Source: Actinomyces sp. oral taxon 448 str. F0400
Lineage (GTDB): Bacteria > Actinomycetota > Actinomycetes > Actinomycetales > Actinomycetaceae
Length of the DNA stretch: 51,996 bases
NCBI RefSeq assembly: GCF_000220835.1
Contig: NZ_GL985606.1
Span: forward strand, 2,760,023 to 2,812,018
Direction of reading: 5' to 3'
Shown here one piece after another: positions 25,887 to 34,470 of the stretch. The position numbers and the translations under genes are program-made. Position 1 is the first letter of the stretch. Each line of letters starts with the position of its first letter. Below the pieces are notes generated by a model. The model was not told the origin of the DNA. It saw only the letters and a list, made by a program, of their open reading frames with translations, and made no database searches.

Positions 25887-26738
25887 TCAGGGGACGGGCC
25901 CCAGGTGAAGGGGGACGACCATGGGCGTGCCCGCCACCGGATCGGGGACGACGACGACGTCGAGGCCGAAGACCTCGCCGACGAGGTCGGCGGTGAGCAC
26001 GTCCTGGGGCGCACCGACCGCCCGCACCCGGCCCTCGTGCATGACCACGAGGCGGGTGGCGCAGCGCGCCGCCTGGTTGAGGTCGTGAAGGACCGCGACG
26101 ATCGTCCGGTCCTGCTCCTCGTTGAGACGTCGGCACAGCTGGAGCATCTCGACCTGGTGAGCGAGGTCGAGATACGTGGTGGGCTCGTCCAGGAGGATCG
26201 TCGGGGTCTCCTGGGCGAGGACCATGGCGAGCCAGACCCGTTGACGCTGCCCGCCCGAGAGGGCGTCGACGTCGCGGTGGGCCAATTCGGCGACGCCGGT
26301 GAGCTCCATGGCGCGCACCGTCGCCGCCTCATCGGCCCCGCTCCACTGGGAGAGCAGACCCTGATGGGGGAAGCGTCCGCGGGAGACCAGGTCGCGCACC
26401 GTCATGCCGTCGGGGACCCGGGCCGACTGGGAGAGGAGCCCCACTCGACGCGCCACCCGCTTGGTGGCCATACCGGCGATGTCGGCGCCGTCCAGGAGGA
26501 CGACGCCCTCGGTCGGCCGGTGCAGGCGCGCCAGGGCGCGCAGCAGGGTCGACTTGCCGCAGGCGTTGGGGCCCACGATGGCGGTGAGCTCCCCGGCGGC
26601 CAGGTCCAGATCGAGGTTCCGGGAGACCACGTGGACGTCGTAGGCCAGGGTCAGGGCGTCGGCGCGCAGGCGGATCGACGACGCGCCCCGGCCCTCATCG
26701 GCGTCGGAAGCGGACGGACGGGATGCGGATGACGTCAT
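25887..26738 (-). CDS. Ferric-siderophore ABC transporter ATP-binding protein
   Basis: A 283-aa FepC/FecE-type ATPase. Walker A GPNACGKSTLL at about 54-64, the Q-loop GLLSQSARVPDGMTV, signature LSGGQRQRVWLAMVLAQ, Walker B TILLDEPTTYLDL and the H-loop VLHDLNQAARCA are all intact. The ~25 N-terminal residues are a Ser/Ala/Asp leader. ATG 26738 overlaps the permease stop as ATGA, so translation is coupled. Cytosolic partner of the two FecCD-type permeases. Confidence 0.95.
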   Translation of the reverse strand: MTSSASRPSASDADEGRGASSIRLRADALTLAYDVHVVSRNLDLDLAAGELTAIVGPNACGKSTLLRALARLHRPTEGVVLLDGADIAGMATKRVARRVGLLSQSARVPDGMTVRDLVSRGRFPHQGLLSQWSGADEAATVRAMELTGVAELAHRDVDALSGGQRQRVWLAMVLAQETPTILLDEPTTYLDLAHQVEMLQLCRRLNEEQDRTIVAVLHDLNQAARCATRLVVMHEGRVRAVGAPQDVLTADLVGEVFGLDVVVVPDPVAGTPMVVPLHLGPVP

Positions 26739-27814
26739 CGCAGGACCTTCCGTGAGCGGGCCGCGACGGTGAGCACGACCATGAGGTAGGCGCCGCCGAC
26801 GGCGCTGGTCGCCACACCCACCGGGAGGGACTCCAGGACGGCCTGGGTGGCGATGTCGGACATAAGCAGGAGCAGGGCTCCGGTGGCGGCGGTCAGGATC
26901 AGCGGCGGCACGGCCCGCCCCGCCAGACCCCGGGCCAGGTGCGGGGCGATGAGAGCGACGAAGCCGATGGGGCCGGCCGCCATGGTGACGAGCGCGACGA
27001 GGAGGGTTCCGCCCATGACGAGGGCGAGACGGACTCCGGTCGCATTCACCCCCAGTCCGACGGCCACGTCCTGCCCGAGGAGCAGCACGCGACAGGACCG
27101 GTCCAGCCGCGTCATGGGCACGAGCACGGCGGCGATCCCCACCAGGGCGGGCAGGGTCACGGACCACCTGGCCGCGGCCAGGGTGCCGGTGACGGCGCGC
27201 AGGGCTCCGAAGGCGGTGTCGGAGTCGACCCGCACAATGAGCCACCGATTGAGGGATTCGAGCATCGAGGAGATGGCGATACCGCCCAGCACCAGTCGCA
27301 GGCCCCCGAAGCCTCCGCGCCGCGAGAGAACCAGGACGGCCGCCCCCGCGAGGCCACCGCCGAGGAGGGACGCCAGCGAGACGGCGACCATGTTCACAGG
27401 CAGGACGAGGACAGCCAGCAGGATGCCGGTCTGCGCGCCCGTGGAGAAGCCGATGAGGTCGGGGGATCCCAACGGATTGCGGGTCACCACCTGGAAGGCC
27501 TGGCCGGCCGCGGCCAGGGCCGCTCCCGCCCCGATGGCCAGAAGGATCCGCGGAGCCCGCCATCGGGTGACGACCAGCGTCGTGGCGCGCCCGCCCCGCC
27601 CGCGCAGCGCCTGGAGGATCTCGCCCCACTCGAGCGCGAAGGACCCCACCCGCAGGGCGAGGATTCCCAGGCAGACGATGCCGATCAGGAGAAGAACGCC
27701 GACGAGGACGACGCGCGGCTCGATGAGGACCGACGCGCTCCGGCGTCGCAGCCACCAGCGCCCGGCTGCGGGGCCGGGCCCGGTGCGGGGCGGCCGGCAG
27801 GACGCGCCCCTCAC
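26735..27814 (-). CDS. FecCD-family siderophore permease (second permease)
   Basis: A 359-aa polytopic membrane protein with 9-10 hydrophobic segments. FecCD signatures are RAPRILLAIGAGAALAAAGQ, VVTRNPLGSPDLIGFSTGAQ and AAGPIGFVALIAPHLARGL. GTG 27814 overlaps the preceding permease stop (GTGA) and has a clear AAGGAG; the frame upstream of it is shadow sequence. The overlaps fix its place as the second gene of the operon. Confidence 0.93.
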   Translation of the reverse strand: MRGASCRPPRTGPGPAAGRWWLRRRSASVLIEPRVVLVGVLLLIGIVCLGILALRVGSFALEWGEILQALRGRGGRATTLVVTRWRAPRILLAIGAGAALAAAGQAFQVVTRNPLGSPDLIGFSTGAQTGILLAVLVLPVNMVAVSLASLLGGGLAGAAVLVLSRRGGFGGLRLVLGGIAISSMLESLNRWLIVRVDSDTAFGALRAVTGTLAAARWSVTLPALVGIAAVLVPMTRLDRSCRVLLLGQDVAVGLGVNATGVRLALVMGGTLLVALVTMAAGPIGFVALIAPHLARGLAGRAVPPLILTAATGALLLLMSDIATQAVLESLPVGVATSAVGGAYLMVVLTVAARSRKVLR

Positions 27815-28857
27815 CCGCGCTCCTTGGACCGACGCAGCACGAACAGGAGCACCGGAGATCCGACGAAGGCCGTGAGCAGCCCGACTTGAAGCTCCGCGGG
27901 CCGGGCGATGAGACGTCCGAGCACGTCGGCCGCCAGCATGAGGACCGGCCCGAGGACCGCACTGAGCACGATGGTCCAGCCCCTGTCGGGCCCCGCGAGC
28001 CGCCCCACCACGAGAGGCACCATGAGGCCGACGAAGCCGATAGGGCCGGCGATGGCGGTGGCGGTGCCGCACAGGAGGGTGAGACAGCCCAGCGCCGCCG
28101 CCCGGACGACGGGGACCCTGGTGCCCAGGGAGGCGGCGACGTCGTCGCCCAGGGACATGGCGGTCAGGCTCCGCGCGATTCCCAGAGCTCCCAGGACGCC
28201 GAGGCAGACGAGGACGGACACGAGCACCAGAGGCAGGTCCGTGCGGGTCAGGGAGCCCGCATCCCAGTAGCGGAAGGCGTCGAAGACCTCGGGGCGTCGC
28301 AAGACGACCGCCTGGATGACGGCGCCGGAGGCCGCGGAGAAGGCGACGCCGACCAGAACGAGTCGCACCGGCGAGGCGCCGGCCGCACCCGCCGAGCCGA
28401 GGCCGAGGACGATCAGGGAGGCGCCCAGGGCGCCCGCGGAGGCGAGCAGGAGCTGGTCATGCACGGCGGTCAGACCGGCGAGCGAGCCCAGGACGACGGC
28501 GAGCGAGGCCCCGGAGCTGACGCCGAGCAGGCCGGGCTCGGCCATCGGATTGCGGGTGACGGCCTGCATGATCGCCCCGGACACCGCCAGAGCGCAGCCG
28601 GTGAGGAGGCCGAGAACCGTGCGGGTCACGCGCTGGCCGACGACGAACCCCTCGTAGCTGGCGGTGCGGTGGGCCAGCTCGGCGCGCAGCACGTCCAACG
28701 GCAGATCCGAGGACCCCACGGCCAGCGACAGCCAGACGACTGCGGCCAGGAGCAGCAGGGAGCACAACAGGAGGGCGGGTCCGCGCGTCGCCGCCCTTGA
28801 GCGGGGGGCGGGCTGGGCGGCTCGAGTCGGGGCGCGTCCCGGACGGGCTGACTTCAT
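27811..28857 (-). CDS. FecCD-family siderophore permease (first permease)
   Basis: A 348-aa permease with 9-10 hydrophobic segments. Diagnostic blocks are GCALAVSGAIMQAVTRNPMAEPGLLGVSSGASLAVV and AIAGPIGFVGLMVPLVVGRLAG. It pairs with the downstream FecCD protein to form the membrane channel. ATG 28857 is the first gene after the iron box. The SurA-N-like lipoprotein gene lies 103 bp upstream on the same strand, and the box lies between, so this operon has its own promoter. Confidence 0.93.
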   Translation of the reverse strand: MKSARPGRAPTRAAQPAPRSRAATRGPALLLCSLLLLAAVVWLSLAVGSSDLPLDVLRAELAHRTASYEGFVVGQRVTRTVLGLLTGCALAVSGAIMQAVTRNPMAEPGLLGVSSGASLAVVLGSLAGLTAVHDQLLLASAGALGASLIVLGLGSAGAAGASPVRLVLVGVAFSAASGAVIQAVVLRRPEVFDAFRYWDAGSLTRTDLPLVLVSVLVCLGVLGALGIARSLTAMSLGDDVAASLGTRVPVVRAAALGCLTLLCGTATAIAGPIGFVGLMVPLVVGRLAGPDRGWTIVLSAVLGPVLMLAADVLGRLIARPAELQVGLLTAFVGSPVLLFVLRRSKERG

Positions 28858-28901
28858 ACCTGGGCACCTCGTGAACGGCGATGCCGCACACCCTATGCGA
28901 A

Positions 28902-28920
28902 CAAAGTTAGCCTCACCTAA
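28902..28920 (-). promoter_or_regulatory. DtxR/IdeR-type iron box of the siderophore operon
   Basis: On the minus strand the site reads TTAGGTGAGGCTAACTTTG, matching 15 of 19 positions of the DtxR/IdeR consensus (TTAGGTTAGGCTAACCTAA). A TAGGGT -10-like hexamer lies six bases downstream (28890-28895), so a bound iron-loaded repressor would cover the -35 region. Start of the first permease is 45 bp from the box. Repression by Fe2+ is inference from the match. Confidence 0.75.
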
Positions 28921-28960
28921 TCATTCCGCTTTTTGGACGGGTCGCCCCGGTCTGGGCCGG

Positions 28961-29512
28961 TCAGCCCGGAGCCATCGTCGGAGAGCTGCTGGAGCCGCCA
29001 TGGACGAGCCATCTCTCCCTGGTCAGGGTGTAGCGAGGCGAGGCATCACCGGTCGTCGAGTCCTTGATGGCGCTGGCGTCCGACCCGAGCTGGGCCAGCG
29101 TGTCCTGGTCCAGCGCGCTGAAGCTCTGCTGGATGAGTATGGAGCGGACGGCGTTGATCGTGGGCCGGGAGTAGTCGCCGGGGCCGAGCTGGGTCTCCAG
29201 AGTGCTCCGGGCATCGTCATCGGTCACGGTGATGCCGTACCGCCCGGCGAGCTCGTCATAGGGCTGCAGCACGACGAGAGCGCTGAAGACCGTGTCGCTA
29301 GTCACGCCATCGATCGCGGACAGCTGGGACGACGCGGTCTGGACGTCCTCCTCCGAGACGCGCACGGAGCGGGTCGCCCCGTCCAGACCCGTGTACGAGC
29401 CCACGTAGGCCTGCCCGGGGTGCGCGGAGCACCCGGTGAGCGCCCCTCCGGCCAGTGCCAGGGCGGCGGCTGCGGCGAGGAGACGTGCGGTGCGCGGGAC
29501 GGTACGGGTCAC
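28961..29512 (-). CDS. SurA N-terminal-like lipoprotein (possible chaperone)
   Basis: A 183-aa lipoprotein: signal with RTARLLAAAAALALAGGA, lipobox LTGC (Cys 28), then a ~100-residue helical region (VSEEDVQTASSQL, ITVTDDDARSTLETQL, TINAVRSILIQQSFSAL) resembling the chaperone core of SurA/PrsA. No PPIase domain follows; the end is a Ser-rich tail. GTG 29512 has AAGGAG. It lies 88 bp after mfd on the same strand, where mycobacteria have mazG and lpqU, so its position is that of the conserved mfd-eno block. A role in folding exported proteins is inferred. Confidence 0.75.
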   Translation of the reverse strand: MTRTVPRTARLLAAAAALALAGGALTGCSAHPGQAYVGSYTGLDGATRSVRVSEEDVQTASSQLSAIDGVTSDTVFSALVVLQPYDELAGRYGITVTDDDARSTLETQLGPGDYSRPTINAVRSILIQQSFSALDQDTLAQLGSDASAIKDSTTGDASPRYTLTRERWLVHGGSSSSPTMAPG

Positions 29513-29600
29513 GGTGAGCTCCTTATGACGGGTTCCAGGTGGAACCGACGGTCGGTGCTCATGGTATCCCGCGTTCGTGACGGCCCGCCCGCGCCCGCCC

Positions 29601-32600
29601 TCAGCGCCGGCGTCGATATCTGGTGGCCTCGGTCTCGTAGTCGGCCTCGCCGGCGACGACGGCGTGAAGGAGCACCTCCGCCCAGCGCAGCAGCGCCTCG
29701 CCCTCGACCGCTCCCCCGCCCATGCGGGCGGCGCTCGGCGCCGGGACGACGATCGTCCGGGTCGCGGGCTTGAGCACGGTGCCGGGGTAGAGACGGGTCA
29801 GTCTCATACGCGCCGACTCGGCCAGAGACACGGGTGCGAAGCGGATCGACTTGCCCTGCGCGACGATCTCCCGCACCCCCAGGCGGGCCGCGAGCGCGCG
29901 CAGGCGGGCCAGGGCCGCCAGGCGCGCCGTCGCCTCGGGGACGGGACCGTATCGGTCGGTGAGCTCATCGAGGATGTCGTTGACGTCGGCGTCCGTCCGT
30001 GCGGCGGCGAACTTGGTGTAGGCCTCCAGACGCAGCCGTTCGTGGGGCACGTAGTCCTCGGGGATGGTGGCGTCCACCGGAAGGTCGACGCGCAGGTCCT
30101 CGTCGATCTCCGCCTCCCCGACCTGCGGCGCTTCGGCTCCTCCGACCTGAAGGGCCTTCTTGTAGGCGGCTACGGCCTCGGAGACCATGCGCACGTACAG
30201 GTCGAAGCCGACCCCGGCGATGTGACCGGACTGCTCGCCGCCGAGCAGGTTGCCGGCGCCGCGGATCTCCAGGTCCTTCATGGCCACCTGCATGCCGGCC
30301 CCCAGGTCGGTGTTGGAGGCGATGGTGCGCAGCCGCTCCAGGGAGGTCTCGGTCAGGGGCTTGTCGGCCGGGTGGAGGAAGTAGGCGTAGGCGCGCTCCC
30401 GGCCGCGGCCCACGCGTCCGCGCAGCTGGTGGAGTTGACTGAGCCCCATGCGGTCAGCGCGATCGACGATGAGAGTGTTGGCGTTGGACACGTCCAGCCC
30501 GGTCTCGACGATGGTGGTGCACACCAGGACGTCGATCTCCTTGTGCCAGAAGTCGTCGATGACCTTCTCCAGGCGCGCCTCGCTCATCTGCCCGTGGGCG
30601 GTGGCGACTCTCGCCTCGGGCACGAGGTCGGCCAGCTTCGCGGCGACGGCGTCGATGTCCTCGACCCGGTTGTGGACGTAGAAGACCTGCCCGTCGCGCA
30701 GCAGCTCGCGACGGATGGCGGCGCCGACCTGCTTGGTCTCGTAGGCGCCGACGTAGGTCAGGATGGGGTGGCGGTCCTCGGGCGGGGTGGCGAGCGTCGA
30801 CATCTCGCGCAGGCCGGTCACGGCCATCTCCAGGGTGCGGGGGATGGGGGTGGCGGACATGGACAGGACGTCGACGTCGGTGCGCAGCGCCTTGAGGGTC
30901 TCCTTGTGCTCGACGCCGAAGCGCTGCTCCTCGTCGATGATGACCAGGCCCAGGTTCTTGACGTGCACTCGCCCGGTGATGAGCCGGTGCGTGCCGACGA
31001 CGACGTCGATCGTGCCGTCGGCCAGGCCGGCCAGGACCTTGGCGGATTCGGCCGGCGTCTGGAAGCGGGAGAGTTGGGCCACCCGCACGGGGAAGCCGGC
31101 GTAGCGCTCGGAGAAGGTTTCGGCGTGCTGGGTTACGAGCAGAGTCGTGGGTACGAGCACGACGACCTGCTTGCCCTCCTGGACGGCCTTGAAGGCGGCG
31201 CGCACGGCGATCTCGGTTTTGCCGTAGCCGACGTCGCCGCAGATGAGGCGGTCCATGGGCTGGGCGGCCTCCATGTCGCGCTTAACGTCGTCGATGGTGG
31301 CGAGCTGGTCGGGGGTCTCGGTGTAGGGGAAGGCCTCCTCGAGCTCGGCCTGCCAGGGGGTGTCGGGGCCGAAGGCGTGGCCGGTCGTCGCCGAGCGGGC
31401 GGCGTAGAGGCGCACGAGCTCGCCGGCGATCTCGCGCACGGCCTTGCGGGCCCGGGACTTGGTCCTGGCCCAGTCCGCGCCGCCCATCTTGTTCAGGACG
31501 GGGGTCTCGCCGCCGATGTACTTGGTGACCTGGTCCAGGGAGTCGGTGGGAACGAGCAGCCGGTCGCCGGGCTGGCCGCGTTTGGAGGCGGCGTACTCGA
31601 TGACGAGGTACTCGCGGGTCGCCGGGCCCGCGGGGTCCTTCGCCCCGGTCCTTCCACTGCCGATTCTGCGGCGCATGAGCTCGACGAACCGGCCGACGCC
31701 GTGCTGGGCGTGGACGACGAAGTCGCCGGGGCGCAGCGAGAGCGGGTCGACGCTCTTGCGGGAGCGGCGGGCGGGGACGGTCCTGCGCTCGCGCGGACCC
31801 GCCTTGGCCCGGCCGGTCAGGTCGGACTCGGCGATGAGGGCCAGGCGCAGTGTCCGGGCGACGAAGCCGTGACCGGCGCCGGCTTGGGTGACGCGGATGA
31901 CGCCGTCGCCTCTTACGGTGCCGTCAGCGGCGACGTCGCCCAGGTCGGCCGGTTCGTCGAGTTGGGTGACGATGCGGGCGGGCACGCCGCTGTCGGCGAG
32001 CAGCTGGGCCATGCGCCGGCCGGGTCCGGGACCGTCGGTGGTCACGATGACGCTCCAGCCCTCGCGCGCCAGGTCGCCCAGGTCGGCCGTGGCCTCCTCC
32101 AGGCGACCCCGGTAGCGCTCGGGGTCGCGCAGGGCCGGCTCGGCGACGTCGGGCGAGGCGGCGAAGGAGGTCAGGGACCACCAGCCGCGGTTCGTCGATA
32201 GAGCCAGAGCGCGGGCCTCGGCGAGCGGGGCGAAGGCGGCGGCGGACAGATCGATGGGGACGGTGCCGCCGGAGGCTGCGGAGGTCCAGGCTGCGGCGAG
32301 GAACTCGGCGGTGGTGGACACGAGGTCCTCGGCGCGCTTGCGCACCCGCTCGGGCTCCAGGACGACGACGAGGCGATCGCCCACCACGTCGAGCAGCGGG
32401 ACCATGCGGTCCACCAGGACCGGAGCGAGGGACTCCATGCCCTCCACCGGGACACCTTCGGCGATCCTGTCCAGCATGTCCGCGGCACCGGGGATGACGC
32501 CGGTGAGCCTGCGGGCGCGCTCGCGCACGGCATCGGTCAGAATGATCTCACGGCAGGCGGTGGCGGTGACGCCCCCGACCTCCTCGATGGTGCGCTGGTC

Positions 32601-33416
32601 GGCCACGGCGAAGGTGGAGACGGATTCGATCTCGTCGCCGAAGAAGTCGACGCGCACGGGGCGGGCTCGCGTGGGCGGGAAGACGTCGAGGATGCCGCCG
32701 CGCACGGCGAATTCGCCGCGATTCTCGACCATGTCGACCCTCGTGTAGGCGGCTGCGGCCAGACGCTCGGCGGTGGGCTGAAGGCCGACGTCCAGGCCCT
32801 TGGCGAGGTGGACGGGCTCGAGGTCGCCGAGTCCCTCGACGATCGGGGCGAGCAGAGCGCGCACGGGCACGACGAGCACGCGGATCGGGCCGCGTTCAGG
32901 GTCCGGCGCTCCGGAAGGCCCAGGGTCCGGCGCTCCGGAAGGCCCAGGGCCAGCGGTGCGCGCGGCGCCGGTCCGCCCGTCCTCGGGGTGGGCCAGACGG
33001 CGCAGGACGGCCAGACGAGTGGCGACGGTGTCGGCGCGCGGGGAGAGCCGCTCGTGAGGGAGGGTCTCCCAGGCGGGGAACACGGCGACGTCGTCGGCGG
33101 GCAGGTAGCAGGCCAGGGCCGCGGCGGTCTCCTCGGCCTCGCGGCCGGTGGCGGTGATGACGAGCAGCGGGGGACCGTCGGCGGCCGGGACCGGAGCGGG
33201 GTCTGCCGACGCGGCGGTGCCGGGCGCCCGATCCGGTGCGCCGGTGGCGCGGGCGATGCCGGCCTCCCCCAGCGTCATGGCCGCCAGCACGGCGGGCCGC
33301 GCGCCGGGGGGGACGACGACGCTGCGGTCGGTGCGCGAACGGCCAGCGGCCGCGGCGACGAGGCCGTCGACGGTCGGGTCTGCGAGCAGCAGAGGCAGAA
33401 GAGCAGTCAAGCGCAC
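29601..33416 (-). CDS. mfd: Transcription-repair coupling factor
   Basis: A 1271-aa DNA translocase that removes stalled RNA polymerase and recruits UvrA. The UvrB-like region comes first (ITATGREAEETAAALACYL, AWETLPHERLSPRADTVATRL), then the RNA polymerase interaction domain (GDFVVHAQHGVGRFVEL). Helicase motifs follow: CGDVGYGKTEIAVRAAFKA (Walker A), IIDEEQRFGVEHKE (DEEQ box), MSATPIPRTLEMA and the TRG region. About 75 residues around 60-80 and 155-180 are low complexity, including an in-frame 8-aa repeat (GPSGAPDP twice). GTG 33416 is preferred: TAGACT lies seven bases upstream, fitting a leaderless mRNA. ATG 33479 would add 21 residues unlike the family. Confidence 0.95.
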   Translation of the reverse strand: MRLTALLPLLLADPTVDGLVAAAAGRSRTDRSVVVPPGARPAVLAAMTLGEAGIARATGAPDRAPGTAASADPAPVPAADGPPLLVITATGREAEETAAALACYLPADDVAVFPAWETLPHERLSPRADTVATRLAVLRRLAHPEDGRTGAARTAGPGPSGAPDPGPSGAPDPERGPIRVLVVPVRALLAPIVEGLGDLEPVHLAKGLDVGLQPTAERLAAAAYTRVDMVENRGEFAVRGGILDVFPPTRARPVRVDFFGDEIESVSTFAVADQRTIEEVGGVTATACREIILTDAVRERARRLTGVIPGAADMLDRIAEGVPVEGMESLAPVLVDRMVPLLDVVGDRLVVVLEPERVRKRAEDLVSTTAEFLAAAWTSAASGGTVPIDLSAAAFAPLAEARALALSTNRGWWSLTSFAASPDVAEPALRDPERYRGRLEEATADLGDLAREGWSVIVTTDGPGPGRRMAQLLADSGVPARIVTQLDEPADLGDVAADGTVRGDGVIRVTQAGAGHGFVARTLRLALIAESDLTGRAKAGPRERRTVPARRSRKSVDPLSLRPGDFVVHAQHGVGRFVELMRRRIGSGRTGAKDPAGPATREYLVIEYAASKRGQPGDRLLVPTDSLDQVTKYIGGETPVLNKMGGADWARTKSRARKAVREIAGELVRLYAARSATTGHAFGPDTPWQAELEEAFPYTETPDQLATIDDVKRDMEAAQPMDRLICGDVGYGKTEIAVRAAFKAVQEGKQVVVLVPTTLLVTQHAETFSERYAGFPVRVAQLSRFQTPAESAKVLAGLADGTIDVVVGTHRLITGRVHVKNLGLVIIDEEQRFGVEHKETLKALRTDVDVLSMSATPIPRTLEMAVTGLREMSTLATPPEDRHPILTYVGAYETKQVGAAIRRELLRDGQVFYVHNRVEDIDAVAAKLADLVPEARVATAHGQMSEARLEKVIDDFWHKEIDVLVCTTIVETGLDVSNANTLIVDRADRMGLSQLHQLRGRVGRGRERAYAYFLHPADKPLTETSLERLRTIASNTDLGAGMQVAMKDLEIRGAGNLLGGEQSGHIAGVGFDLYVRMVSEAVAAYKKALQVGGAEAPQVGEAEIDEDLRVDLPVDATIPEDYVPHERLRLEAYTKFAAARTDADVNDILDELTDRYGPVPEATARLAALARLRALAARLGVREIVAQGKSIRFAPVSLAESARMRLTRLYPGTVLKPATRTIVVPAPSAARMGGGAVEGEALLRWAEVLLHAVVAGEADYETEATRYRRRR
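32897..32944. repeat. In-frame 24-bp tandem repeat within mfd
   Basis: Two perfect 24-bp copies (32897-32920, 32921-32944; begins CAGGGTCCGGCGCTCC) encode GPSGAPDP twice in the low-complexity linker of Mfd. The reading frame is kept, so copy number may vary between strains without loss of function. Confidence 0.8.
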
Positions 33417-33527
33417 GACGAGCAGTCTAAAAGGTCGGGTCCTCGGCCCGCCCACCGGGATCGGTTCGTCGCGATTCATCGCGGTTCCCGTCGTTGCGGC
33501 GAGTCGAGCGGCGGGCGCGGACGGGGC

Positions 33528-34250
33528 TCAGGCGCTCCGACGACGCCGGACCACAAGGCCGGCCCCTGTCACCATCATCGCCGCCGAGGCGGCGAGCGGC
33601 GCGAATGCGGACCCCCCGGTCTGCGCCAGCGAAGCGAAGGGTCCCAGGGCGCGCATGGGCTGCGACGCGGGCACCGGTACGGCCGACAACGACGCCGGCG
33701 TCTGCACGAGCGGCACGGGCTCGGCGGGCGGCTCGGCGGTCGGGTCCTCCAGGAACCCCATGCCCCGCTGGTCCTGCACCGGTCTGACGGCGGGCGCGGG
33801 CGCGGTCCCGTCGTATCCGGCGCCCGCCCCGGCCGGGATGGCGGCGCCGGGATCGGGGGACGGGTCGAGGTCGGGCTGCCCGATCGACGGCTGGGCGACC
33901 GAGGGCTGGGGGTAGCTGGGCCGCACGCCTCCGGTCGGCCCGGACGAGGGCGGTGCGGAGCCGGGTGACGCGGCGGTGGAGTCGGCGGGGGATCGGACGG
34001 GGGTGGGTTCGGCGCTCGGAGGGGCGGAGGGTCCGTCCGCCCCGGCCGGCGTCCCGGCCGAGAGGGCCGGTGCCGGCTCCGAGGATCCGGAGCAGACGGC
34101 GGTTGCGGCGGCGCCGGGCCCATCGCCCGCGTCCGCCCGGGCCGTCGCCGCGGGCACGACCGGAGTGAGGACGACGACCAGGCCGAGGGACAGGACGAGA
34201 AGGGGCCGACGATCGGCCGCTCGGTTCTGACAGGGGATAACCGTGAACAT
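33528..34250 (-). CDS. LAXTG-type sortase-anchored cell wall protein, Pro-rich
   Basis: A 240-aa exported protein. A signal peptide (RRPLLVLSLGLVVVLTPVVPAATARA) is followed by a ~150-residue disordered Pro/Ser/Ala-rich stalk. The sorting signal is LAQTGG near residue 209, then a hydrophobic helix and the charged tail VVRRRRSA. LAXTG is the motif preferred by class E sortases of high-GC actinobacteria, so it is probably covalently attached to peptidoglycan. No adhesin or enzyme domain is seen; it may act as a wall spacer or be a pilus-unrelated surface protein. ATG 34250 has GGAG ~15 bases upstream. It stands alone between mfd and prs, a place with no counterpart in mycobacteria. Confidence 0.82.
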   Translation of the reverse strand: MFTVIPCQNRAADRRPLLVLSLGLVVVLTPVVPAATARADAGDGPGAAATAVCSGSSEPAPALSAGTPAGADGPSAPPSAEPTPVRSPADSTAASPGSAPPSSGPTGGVRPSYPQPSVAQPSIGQPDLDPSPDPGAAIPAGAGAGYDGTAPAPAVRPVQDQRGMGFLEDPTAEPPAEPVPLVQTPASLSAVPVPASQPMRALGPFASLAQTGGSAFAPLAASAAMMVTGAGLVVRRRRSA

Positions 34251-34470
34251 CGGGACTAGCTCTCCAGGAGGGACGAGAGATCAGGGCGGCTGCCACGATA
34301 GTCCAATGTCGCGACCAACTTCAATAAAATCCGCGCGCATCGAGAGGAATTATCGGCAGAAGGAGAGGACATGCGCGGGTCCCGCTCCTACGGGTACGGG
34401 CCCGTTCCGGAAGCCTCATACCATCCGCGGGCGGGCACGGCCGGGTCTTCGCACGGTTCTTCAGAAAACC

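Noticed and set aside
26739-27962. Long minus-strand frame that appears to fuse the siderophore ATPase to upstream sequence (to 27962)
   Set aside because: The part before 26738 overlaps the FecCD permease in another frame; the ATG at 26738 with an ATGA overlap is the true start, so there is no fusion.
29577-32201. 874-codon open frame on the plus strand opposite mfd
   Set aside because: It is the antisense shadow of mfd: Gly/Val/Asp/Gln-rich composition, no domain, and mfd on the other strand is complete with all motifs.
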